Below are positions 1 through 6,898 of a stretch of 64,000 bases of DNA, piece after piece. Both the position numbers and the translations under genes were made by a program. Every line of letters begins with the position of its first letter. Positions within the stretch are counted from its first letter, which is position 1. The DNA is from Granulicella sapmiensis (GTDB lineage Bacteria > Acidobacteriota > Terriglobia > Terriglobales > Acidobacteriaceae). The notes under the pieces were generated by a model. That model was not told the DNA's origin. It made no database searches and saw only the letters and a program-made list of their open reading frames with translations. The stretch is taken from positions 1 to 64,000 of the forward strand of contig JAMFSR010000024.1 in the NCBI GenBank assembly GCA_026225395.1, read 5' to 3'.

Positions 1-611
1 CCGCCCATGGCGCCGGAGTCGGCTTCGACGGCGACGAACTGCAGGCCGCAGCGGGTGAAGATGGCGCGGTAGGCGGCGTCGTGCTTGTCGTAGCTGAGGT
101 CGAGGCCCGCCTGGTCGATGTCGAAGGAGTAGCTGTCCTTCATGATGAACTGGCGCACGCGGAGCAGGCCACCCTTGGGGCGGGGCTCGTCGCGGAACTT
201 GGTCTGGATTTGGTACCAGATTTGCGGGAGCTGCTTGTAGCTGCGGAGCTCGTTGCGCGCGATGGAGGTCATGACCTCTTCGTGGGTCATGGCGAGGACC
301 AGCTCGGCGCCCTTGCGGTCCTTGAGATGGAACATGTTTTCGCCCATGACGGTGTAGCGGCCGGACTCTTCCCAGAGCTCGCGGGGGTTGAGCGTGGGGA
401 GCAGGAACTCCTGGCCGATCTTGTCCATCTCTTCGCGGACGATGGCGACGATCTTGTTCAGGGCGCGTTGTCCGAGCGGGAGGTAGCTGTAAATGCCTGC
501 GCCCAGCTGACGGATGTAGCCGGCGCGGAGAAGAAGTTTATGGCTGGCAACCTCGGCGTCGGCAGGAGCCTCGCGGAGGGTGGGAATGAAGAGCTTCGAC
601 CAACGTTGCAT
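1..611 (-). CDS. proS: Prolyl-tRNA synthetase, N-terminal part (runs off window start)
   Basis: Charges tRNA-Pro with proline in the cytoplasm. Only the first ~203 residues are present; the gene continues beyond base 1. The translation begins [20 protein letters not shown] and contains the bacterial-type ProRS landmarks: [21 protein letters not shown], the class II motif 2 region [21 protein letters not shown], and [16 protein letters not shown] leading towards the editing insertion. The ATG at 609-611 is the natural start because the conserved N-terminus follows directly. It is divergent from the Crp/Fnr gene, with ~240 bases between them. Identification is secure; the C-terminal anticodon-binding domain cannot be seen. 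Confidence 0.95.
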   Translation of the reverse strand, partial: MQRWSKLFIPTLREAPADAEVASHKLLLRAGYIRQLGAGIYSYLPLGQRALNKIVAIVREEMDKIGQEFLLPTLNPRELWEESGRYTVMGENMFHLKDRKGAELVLAMTHEEVMTSIARNELRSYKQLPQIWYQIQTKFRDEPRPKGGLLRVRQFIMKDSYSFDIDQAGLDLSYDKHDAAYRAIFTRCGLQFVAVEADSGAMG

Positions 612-848
612 TCGTTCGATTGTATAGACGCCACGCGAAGTTCCAAAGAGTGGGTCGCCGGATGACCGATTGGCGGTCGTGAAGCCCACTCTGAAGCGTG
701 CAGATGGGAGGGTGGTATTTAGTTATGTTCCTGACCGGCGGCATGTATGTCAGGAGGCGTACGGAAGAAATCTCTTTCACTGTGTACAGTTTGCGCATTA
801 GCACATCTTGCAGAAGAGAGACGCACGGTGCTTGGCGAGGGAAAAGAC

Positions 849-1619
849 TTGGTGCAACAACGTGCGAGGATCCGCGAAGAAGGCCCACCGCGGAACCATT
901 TCCTGGCCAGCCTATCGCCTGATGAATATCAGCGCATCGCCAGCAAACTGGTGTTTGTGGATCTTCCTCAGGGGATGTTGTTGAGCGAACCGGATGAACC
1001 GATCGCTTATCTTTACTTTCCGGAGCAGGGTTTGATTTCCACCAATGCGACGACGCCGGCGGGCGAGTCGATTGAGGTGGGGATGATTGGTCGTGAAGGA
1101 TTTTCGGGCGTGGCCGCGTTGCTGGGGCAGCCGGAGATGCAGCATACGGTCGTCGTTCAGACGCCGGGCAATGGGTACCGGCTGCGGTCGAGCGTGATGC
1201 TCGAAGAGCTACAGCAAAACCCGAAGCTGCGGCAGATGGTGGACAACTTTTTGTATGTCCAGATGGTTACGGCGACGCAGTCGGTACTGTGTGCGCGGCT
1301 GCATGGGCTGCAGCAGCGGTTGTCGCGCTGGTTGCTGACAGCGGCGGACCGCTCAGAGAGCGAGCAGCTGCTGTTGACGCAGGAGTACATGGCACGGATG
1401 CTGGGGTCGCGGCGGTCGACGGTGACGGTAACAGCACAGGCGCTGCAGGAAGCCGGGATGATCGAGTACCGGCGCGGCAAGGTGACGATTGTCGACCGGT
1501 CGAAGTTTGAAACGGCGGCCTGTGAGTGCTACCAGATTGTGAAAGATAGCCACGACCGGCTGATGCCGAAAGGGGATAGACAGACAATGCAGACCATAGA
1601 GAGCAACGGTAAGCTTTAG
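849..1619 (+). CDS. Crp/Fnr family transcriptional regulator
   Basis: Cyclic-nucleotide-binding-fold regulator of about 256 residues. The N-terminal half is a cupin-like sensor (ASKLVFVDLPQGMLLSEPDE, YLYFPEQGLIS, VGMIGREGFSG) and the C-terminus is a Crp-type helix-turn-helix (LTQEYMARMLGSRRSTVTVT followed by LQEAGMIEYRRGKVTIVD). No Fnr-type cysteine cluster is seen, so an iron-sulfur sensor is unlikely; the ligand is unknown. The frame stays open back to 747, but the upstream residues do not look like the family. I prefer TTG 849 (GAGGGA six bases upstream) or GTG 852; GTG 828 is also possible. This Crp subgroup (VGMIGREG motif) is common in soil bacteria and often stands alone, as here. Target genes cannot be read from the sequence. 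Confidence 0.88.
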   Translation: MVQQRARIREEGPPRNHFLASLSPDEYQRIASKLVFVDLPQGMLLSEPDEPIAYLYFPEQGLISTNATTPAGESIEVGMIGREGFSGVAALLGQPEMQHTVVVQTPGNGYRLRSSVMLEELQQNPKLRQMVDNFLYVQMVTATQSVLCARLHGLQQRLSRWLLTAADRSESEQLLLTQEYMARMLGSRRSTVTVTAQALQEAGMIEYRRGKVTIVDRSKFETAACECYQIVKDSHDRLMPKGDRQTMQTIESNGKL

Positions 1620-1631
1620 AGAGAAATTTGC

Positions 1632-2684
1632 TCAGGCGCCGGTGGGCGGAGCTTGAGGGGTGAACTCCCATAGGTCGTGGATGTGTAGAACGCCCTGGAC
1701 AGGGGTGGTAGTGGTGCCGTCTGCTGTGACAATGAGAGCGGTGATTTTGTGCTGCTCCATGAGGGTGAGGGCGTCGGCGGCGAAGGTTTCGGGGGCGATC
1801 GTGAAAGGCTTTGGATTCATCACTTCCGCAGCGGTTTTGTGGAAGGCGTGGGGGCCGTTGCGTTCGAGGAGACGGCGGAGGTCGCCGTCCGAGAGGATGC
1901 CGAGGAGCTTTTCGCCGGAAATTATGGTGGTTAAGCCCAGGCGTTTTGTGGACATCTCATGGATGATTTGTGGCATTTGCGTGGACGGAGAAACCTGCGG
2001 AAGAGCGTCTCCGGACTTCATGAGCTGACGGACGGTGGCGAGGCGGCGGCCGAGGTGTCCGCCGGGGTGGAGCGAGGCGAAGTCGTGCGGCTTGAAGTCG
2101 AGGCGGCGGGAGACGTCGAGGGCAAGGGCGTCGCCGAGGGCCAGCATGGCCGTGCTGGAGGCCGTGGGAGCCAGCTGGTGGGAGCAGGCTTCGCGCGAGA
2201 CCGAGACATCTAGAGAGTGGGCGCTGGCGGAGGCCAGCGTCGACGTGAGGCAGCCGGTGAAGCTGACGAGCGTGATGCCGAGGCGTGGGAGCATGGGCAG
2301 CAGGCGGAGGATTTCCTCGGTTTCTCCGGAGTAGGAGAGCGCGAGCAGGACGTCGCCTGGGGTCAGGACGCCGAGGTCGCCGTGGAGGGCGTCGGAGGGG
2401 TGCAGGAAGTGCGCCGGAGTGCCGGTGGAGACGAGCGTGGCGGCGATTTTGCGGGCGATGAGGCCGGATTTTCCGATGCCGGTGAGGATGACGCGCCGAC
2501 CGGTGCGTGCGGCCTCGGTGAGGAGTGCGGCGATGCGCTCGAAGGGCTGGCGGGCGGTGGTTTCGAGGCGGTCGGCGAGCTCGTGGAGGGCTTCGGCTTC
2601 GATGCGGACCAGCTCTGCTGGTGTTGGCGGGAGGGGTGTGGCTTCGTCGCGAATTTGGGGTTCGTCGGGCATGGTTGAACGCAT
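1632..2684 (-). CDS. kdsD: Arabinose-5-phosphate isomerase (KpsF/GutQ family)
   Basis: Converts ribulose 5-phosphate to arabinose 5-phosphate, the first step to Kdo for lipopolysaccharide or capsule. At about 350 residues it is slightly longer than the family norm (~325). The SIS domain spans about residues 45-180 (VILTGIGKSGLIARKIAATL; LSYSGETEEIL; ASLHPGGHLGRRL) and is followed by two CBS domains at ~210-340 (ILSDGDLRRLLER; ALTLMEQHKITALIV). The reading frame stays open upstream to 2975, but that part is low-complexity Pro/Ala/Ser sequence lying across the start of the next gene, so I place the start at ATG 2684 (ATG 2672 is the alternative). Convergent with the Crp/Fnr gene. Relevant partners for surface sugars are rfbFGH and gmhA later in the window. 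Confidence 0.93.
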   Translation of the reverse strand: MRSTMPDEPQIRDEATPLPPTPAELVRIEAEALHELADRLETTARQPFERIAALLTEAARTGRRVILTGIGKSGLIARKIAATLVSTGTPAHFLHPSDALHGDLGVLTPGDVLLALSYSGETEEILRLLPMLPRLGITLVSFTGCLTSTLASASAHSLDVSVSREACSHQLAPTASSTAMLALGDALALDVSRRLDFKPHDFASLHPGGHLGRRLATVRQLMKSGDALPQVSPSTQMPQIIHEMSTKRLGLTTIISGEKLLGILSDGDLRRLLERNGPHAFHKTAAEVMNPKPFTIAPETFAADALTLMEQHKITALIVTADGTTTTPVQGVLHIHDLWEFTPQAPPTGA

Positions 2685-2788
2685 GTTGATGCTAGCAGAG
2701 GGTGTCTGTAGAGGGTGACGTTCGGTTTTGACTTTCGGATGACAAGTTTGGGTTGTGACAGCGGTAGACTTGGAAAAGCGTTTGCTTT

Positions 2789-3412
2789 GTGCGAAAGGTT
2801 GGCTTGATGCGTCGGATTGGTGTGTTGGCAGCGATGGTGGTGCTGGTGGGCTTGCTGGTCTGGGCGGGTGTTTATAACCTGCGGCAGCGGCGCGCGGCGA
2901 TGCAGAAGGCACAGTCGCAGGTGGTACTGGTGAAGGACGGAGCGACGCCGCCGGTGGGTGGGATTTCAGCTGCATCGAGTACAGAACTACAGGGGAAGGC
3001 TGCGCCGGCGTTTACGCTGGTGGATCTGGAAGGCAAGAAGGTGTCGCTGGCGGACTTTAAGGGTAAGCCTGTGGTGGTGAACTTCTGGGCGACGTGGTGC
3101 GGGCCGTGCAAGCTGGAGATGCCTTGGTTTGAGGAGTTCTCCGGCAAGTACAAGGCGCAGGGGCTGGTGGTGCTTGGCGTAGACCAGGACGAGGACACGC
3201 CGAAGAATGTGGTTTCTGAGGCGGCGCGGAAGGTTGGCGTGGACTATACGATCCTGCTGCCGAACAAGACCATTGCGAAGGACTATGCGCTGGGAGATTA
3301 TCTGCCGGAGACGTTTTATCTGAACAAGGATGGCGTGGTCGTGGGACATAGCCTGGGTGCGCCGCCGAAGGACGAGATGGAAGCGGAGATCAAGAAGGCG
3401 ATGGGGATATGA
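2789..3412 (+). CDS. TlpA/ResA-like membrane-anchored thioredoxin
   Basis: Periplasmic thiol-disulfide oxidoreductase of 207 residues. An uncleaved N-terminal anchor (about residues 10-28, VLAAMVVLVGLLVWAGVY) is followed by a linker and an AhpC/TSA-thioredoxin domain with the redox motif WATWCGPCKLE (CGPC at 104-107), the VVLGVDQDEDTP stretch and the cis-Pro region LPETFYLNKDGVVVG. TlpA/ResA proteins reduce apocytochrome c or receive electrons from DsbD-type proteins. The next gene, a DsbD-alpha-like protein, overlaps its stop codon by 4 bases (ATGA), which strongly suggests they act as a pair. Start could also be ATG 2807. Confidence 0.9.
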   Translation: MRKVGLMRRIGVLAAMVVLVGLLVWAGVYNLRQRRAAMQKAQSQVVLVKDGATPPVGGISAASSTELQGKAAPAFTLVDLEGKKVSLADFKGKPVVVNFWATWCGPCKLEMPWFEEFSGKYKAQGLVVLGVDQDEDTPKNVVSEAARKVGVDYTILLPNKTIAKDYALGDYLPETFYLNKDGVVVGHSLGAPPKDEMEAEIKKAMGI

Positions 3413-3915
3413 AGGGGCAGGTTTTAGGTTTTAGGTTTCAGGTTTTAGGGATGGCTGTGTTGGCGTTGGTGGTGGGTGCGTCGGCGCAAGATATTTCGTT
3501 TGGGGATGTGCCGGCGAAGAAGGCGCATGTTGTGCTGCTGTCGGATGGAGTGGATGTGGCGGCAGGGAAGGCGCAGGTGGTGGAGCTGCGGTTTCGCGTG
3601 GAGCCGGGGTTTCATATCAACTCGCATGCGCCTAAGGATCCACTATTGATTGCTACGGCGCTGAAGCTGGATACGGGGCACGGTGTGGACGTGCAGGGTG
3701 TGGACTATCCAAAGGGTTCGGCGTTTCAGCTGGGGCAGGGTAAGGACGCGCAGATGCTCGATGTGTACCAGGGAGAGTTTCGGGTGCGAGTGCGGATGAT
3801 CGCGGATGCGGGGAACTCGACAATGACCGGGATGCTGCGTTACCAGGCTTGCGATGATGCGGCGTGCTTTCCGCCGAAGAACCTGGTGGTGAAGGTGGCG
3901 GTTACGGGGAAGTGA
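3409..3915 (+). CDS. DsbD N-terminal (alpha)-domain-like periplasmic protein
   Basis: 168-residue exported protein that resembles only the N-terminal alpha domain of the thiol:disulfide interchange protein DsbD. After a signal peptide (MAVLALVVGASAQ) comes the family signature EPGFHINSHAPKDPLLIATAL, VDYPKGSAFQLG, and MLRYQACDDAACFPPKNLVV with two cysteines five residues apart, matching the DsbD-alpha CxxxxxC active-site pattern. The membrane and C-terminal thioredoxin domains of full DsbD are missing; the preceding TlpA-like gene supplies a thioredoxin domain, so the pair may split the DsbD job. A run of GTTTTAGG-type repeats lies inside the first codons (3419-3450) and encodes QVLGFRFQVLG, an odd N-terminus; the internal ATG at 3451 may be the true start. 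Confidence 0.8.
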   Translation: MKGQVLGFRFQVLGMAVLALVVGASAQDISFGDVPAKKAHVVLLSDGVDVAAGKAQVVELRFRVEPGFHINSHAPKDPLLIATALKLDTGHGVDVQGVDYPKGSAFQLGQGKDAQMLDVYQGEFRVRVRMIADAGNSTMTGMLRYQACDDAACFPPKNLVVKVAVTGK

Positions 3916-3921
3916 AGCTAG

Positions 3922-4029
3922 AGCAAATTACCTGTTGCTGTGGAGTTGAATCATCGTGCAGAGCCGTTTTCCTTGAGAGAAAACGGCGTTGATATCCGAG
4001 CCTCCCTATACACCTACAGGTAATTTGCT
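3922..4029. repeat. 108-bp element with 14-bp terminal inverted repeats
   Basis: AGCAAATTACCTGT at 3922-3935 is repeated exactly in reverse complement (ACAGGTAATTTGCT) at 4016-4029. Inside lies a second perfect inverted repeat, GCCGTTTTC at 3963-3971 and GAAAACGGC at 3979-3987. The block fills nearly all the space between the two convergent genes and its right end touches the stop codon of the VOC gene. It could be a small non-autonomous mobile element (MITE-like) or a bidirectional terminator structure. No target-site duplication is obvious. Confidence 0.6.
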
Positions 4030-4409
4030 TAGTGGCTTGAGAGCGACAGGGTGTTGCCGTCGGGGTCTTTGAACCAGGCGACCTTGTTGCCGTTGGGTGC
4101 GGTCCAGATGCCGAGGGTGTCCTGCTCGAAGTAGCCGAAGCGAAGGAACTCGATGCCTTTGGCGGTAAGCGCTTTGACGTCGGCTTCGACGTTGGGGCTT
4201 TCCCAGCCGAAGATGCCGAAAGGCTGCGGCGTAAAGCCATCGGCGCGGATGATGCGGAGCATCATGTTGGATGTACCGACGCGGAAGACCAAAGCGAAGT
4301 TGTCGTCGGACTCGAAGGTGAGGCCGAGGGTTTTCTCGTAGAAAGCGCGCGCAGCTTCGGCGTTCTTCGTGGGGATGAAGGCTATGGGGTCGTGGGTGGT
4401 GAGGGTCAT
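4029..4409 (-). CDS. VOC family protein (glyoxalase/bleomycin-resistance fold)
   Basis: 126-residue single-module vicinal-oxygen-chelate protein. The two beta-alpha-beta-beta-beta halves are visible: FIPTKNAEAARAFYEKTLGL, ALVFRVGTSNMMLRI, then VEADVKALTAKGIEFL, and the closing strand KVAWFKDPDGNTLSLS, which is the usual C-terminal signature with the metal-site Glu region replaced by Asp/Asn. Members include glyoxalases, dioxygenases and antibiotic-binding proteins, so the substrate cannot be assigned. Stands alone, convergent with the DsbD-like gene. Confidence 0.85.
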   Translation of the reverse strand: MTLTTHDPIAFIPTKNAEAARAFYEKTLGLTFESDDNFALVFRVGTSNMMLRIIRADGFTPQPFGIFGWESPNVEADVKALTAKGIEFLRFGYFEQDTLGIWTAPNGNKVAWFKDPDGNTLSLSSH

Positions 4410-4482
4410 GGAGGGTTTCCTCGGTTTTGGTTATATCACCGGGGTGGTGCGGGTGTGGAGGAGAGCGGTCGCGCGATGCGCG

Positions 4483-5085
4483 ATGAGCCACCCGGAGAAC
4501 CGATACACTTTCCACATGCCCGAACGATCGATCATGGACGGCGCCTTGATCCGCAACGCAATAGAGCACGGTGATTTAGCTCTCGCCATTCGTCTTCATC
4601 GTGCAATGTTTCCGTCATTTCGAGCAGCACATATTCACGAGACAGATGAAAACGATTTGCGTGACTATTTGGAAACTCCATTGCCCGTTTTTTCTTTCTG
4701 CTCGGAAGAGGAATTGCGGGAGTTGCGCTTATGTATAACGACAGCCATCTGTCTCGGCGTCAAACCGGAACATGCGCTACAGAACAACACCATCCTTTCT
4801 TGGCGATATTCAATGTCCTATCAAGCGACGGTGCAAAATTTTTTCAAGACGGTTGCGATTCATCGGAATGTTTCACAGTGGATGAGAAGCGGGCTAGTCG
4901 CTACAGTCAAGATTCTCAATTCTTCCGATGGCCCATGCCAAGCATGTGAAGCGACGGCCAGGGAATTCTTAATCGGTGAGTTACCCCATTTGCCGTTGCA
5001 TCGTTGTGAAAATCTCAATACCGTCGGGTGTCGCTGTAGTGTGGTCGCGTCGAAGATAAATGAACTTTCTCAATCTTGGGGATGA
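4483..5085 (+). CDS. Hypothetical protein with C-terminal cysteine/histidine motif
   Basis: About 200 residues from ATG 4483; ATG 4516 or 4534 are later options, and the frame remains open back to 4369 across the start of the VOC gene. I do not recognise the family. The body is mixed alpha-helical (LIRNAIEHGDLALAIRLHRA; SEEELRELRLCITTAICLG). The end carries DGPCQACEATAREFL, then LPLHRCENLNTVGCRCSV: a CxxC pair followed by H-x-C and C-x-C. This spacing recalls the C-terminal end of phage Mu gpF-type (MuF) capsid-associated domains, but the similarity is only by eye. The gene is visibly more A/T-rich than its neighbours, which suggests acquisition by transfer. Confidence 0.6.
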   Translation: MSHPENRYTFHMPERSIMDGALIRNAIEHGDLALAIRLHRAMFPSFRAAHIHETDENDLRDYLETPLPVFSFCSEEELRELRLCITTAICLGVKPEHALQNNTILSWRYSMSYQATVQNFFKTVAIHRNVSQWMRSGLVATVKILNSSDGPCQACEATAREFLIGELPHLPLHRCENLNTVGCRCSVVASKINELSQSWG

Positions 5086-5201
5086 TCGCGCACGTCGAAG
5101 ATGGGGCACTTGGTTGTCCATAGAGAGTGTGCTGAGGTGGACGCCCCGATCTCCAAGTGCGAGAGATCGGGGGCACCCGAATGGTGCGGCTGTAGAGGAA
5201 A

Positions 5202-5230
5202 GCAGATCCTTCGCGTTGCTCAGGATGACA
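5202..5230 (-). repeat. Dispersed TGTCATTCC-type short repeat, copy 1
   Basis: Reads on the minus strand as TGTCATCCTGAGCAACGCGAAGGATCTGC-like sequence, the same family as the copies at 29505-29535 and 29566-29588 (TGTCATTCC...GGAATCTGC). Lies between the hypothetical gene and gltX. Confidence 0.6.
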
Positions 5231-5253
5231 AGTTTAGCGGGTTGTTGGCGGTC

Positions 5254-6759
5254 TTACTTGCGTTGGTTGGCGCGTTTCTTTTCGGCTTCTAAGAAGCGGC
5301 GCATGCGGTCGAGCGTGCGGGCTTTGCCGAAGACTACGAGGGACTCGACCAGTGGTGGGCTGGTTGTGCTGCCGGTGAGGATGGCGCGGAGGAGCATGAA
5401 GTTTTCTTTGACGCTCCACTCTTTCGATTCGCCGAGGGCCTTCAGCGCGTTGGTGATGGATTCGAGGTCCCATGCGGAGGCTTCTAGCGTGGCTAGTTGT
5501 TCGGCAGCGAAGGCGATGGTCTCTTCGTAGGTGCGCTTCTTCGGAAGGAAGATGGACTCGGCGGGGAGGACGTTGTCGGAGAAGAAGAAGCCGGTCATGT
5601 CGCCGAACTGGCCGAGGGTTTCGATGCGGGTTTGGACCAGCGGCGCGATGGCTTGCAGGTAGGCGTCGGAGAAGATGGTGGCGCGGAGCTGGGTAAAGAA
5701 GGCTTCGGGCGAGAGCTTGCGGAGGTATTCGCCGTTGAGCCATTTCAGTTTCACCAAGTCGAAGACCGGACCGCCCAGCGATATGCGGTTGAAGTCGAAT
5801 TTCTCGATCATCTCGGCGAGCGAGAAGATGTCGCCTTCTTTGGTGTTGAGCTGCTTGCTTACGATCTCTTCTTCAGTGGGCTGGGCCATGCCGCCGCCGA
5901 GCAGGCCGAGGAAGTTGAGCATGGCTTCGGGAAGATAACCGGACTCGCGGTAGAAGATGAGGGAGACGGGGTTTTTGCGCTTGGAGATTTTGCTCTTGTC
6001 GGCGTTGCGTAGAAGAGGCATGTGCCAGAATCGCGGGAGCGACCAGCCGAAGGCGTTGTAGAGGAGGACATGCTTGGGTGTGGAGGAGATCCATTCCTCG
6101 GCGCGGATGACGTCGGTGATGCGCATGAGGTGGTCGTCGACGACGTTGGCGAGGTGGTAGGTGGGGAAGCCGTCGGACTTCATGAGGACCTGGTCGTCGA
6201 CGTTGTTGTGGTCGAAGGTGATGTCGCCGCGCAGCTCGTCGCGGAACGTGGTGCTGCCTTCGGTGGGGACTTTGAGGCGGACGGTGTAGGGGCGGCCTTG
6301 GAGTCGATAAGCGACGATTTGATCCTGCGTGAGATGGCGGTGGGCGCCGTTGTAGCGGGGTGGAGTCTTGGCGGCGATCTGCTGCTTGCGCATCTCTTCG
6401 AGCTCTTCGGCGGTTTCGAAGGAGCGGTAAGCGGTGCCGTTGGCGAGGAGGATCTCTACGTGCTCGCGGTAGATTTCGGTTCTTTCCGATTGGCGATAAG
6501 GACCGTACGGCCCGCCGACGTCGGGGCCTTCATCCCAGGTGAGACCGGCCCATTTGAGGGCGTCGAAGATCATCTGCTCGGAGGTGGGGACGAAGCGGGT
6601 GCGGTCGGTGTCCTCGATGCGGAGGACGAACTGGCCGCCGCGCTGGGTGGCGTAGAGGAAGTTGAGGAGGCCGATGTAGGCGGTGCCGACGTGCGGGTCG
6701 CCGGTGGGCGAGGGGGCGATGCGGACGCGGACGGGGGATGCGGTGGTTTCTGTGCTCAT
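5254..6759 (-). CDS. gltX: Glutamyl-tRNA synthetase
   Basis: Charges tRNA-Glu with glutamate; the product also feeds the C5 route to heme. The 501-residue length fits the family. The class I HIGH-type motif appears as APSPTGDPHVGTAYIGL near residue 15 and the KMSKS-type motif as DKSKISKRKNP near residue 250. Family stretches FVLRIEDTDRTR, PYRQSERTEIY and WISSTPKHVLLYNAFGW are also present. I start at ATG 6759 (MSTETTASPVRVRIAPSPTG); the frame extends four codons upstream to a TTG. Convergent with the preceding gene; a dispersed repeat sits just past its 3' end. Confidence 0.96.
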   Translation of the reverse strand: MSTETTASPVRVRIAPSPTGDPHVGTAYIGLLNFLYATQRGGQFVLRIEDTDRTRFVPTSEQMIFDALKWAGLTWDEGPDVGGPYGPYRQSERTEIYREHVEILLANGTAYRSFETAEELEEMRKQQIAAKTPPRYNGAHRHLTQDQIVAYRLQGRPYTVRLKVPTEGSTTFRDELRGDITFDHNNVDDQVLMKSDGFPTYHLANVVDDHLMRITDVIRAEEWISSTPKHVLLYNAFGWSLPRFWHMPLLRNADKSKISKRKNPVSLIFYRESGYLPEAMLNFLGLLGGGMAQPTEEEIVSKQLNTKEGDIFSLAEMIEKFDFNRISLGGPVFDLVKLKWLNGEYLRKLSPEAFFTQLRATIFSDAYLQAIAPLVQTRIETLGQFGDMTGFFFSDNVLPAESIFLPKKRTYEETIAFAAEQLATLEASAWDLESITNALKALGESKEWSVKENFMLLRAILTGSTTSPPLVESLVVFGKARTLDRMRRFLEAEKKRANQRK

Positions 6760-6898
6760 TATGGTCAACAAGCCATGTTAACAGAGGGGTGGGTGCGGCG
6801 TGCGTTTGGCGGGTGTTTGGTATGGTGGATGTGTTCCCACTTTCCCCAATATTTAGCTTTCAAACCTGCGCAGTTCAACCGTGGATGGAGTTTTTTCA

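Noticed and set aside
730..754. CCTGAC...GTCAGG inverted repeat upstream of the Crp/Fnr gene
   Set aside because: Six-base arms with a 13-base spacer are expected by chance and do not match the Crp consensus TGTGA-N6-TCACA.
2685..2975. 97-residue N-terminal extension of the arabinose-5-phosphate isomerase frame
   Set aside because: Pro/Ala/Ser low-complexity translation that overlaps the start of the TlpA-like gene; the family start fits ATG 2684.
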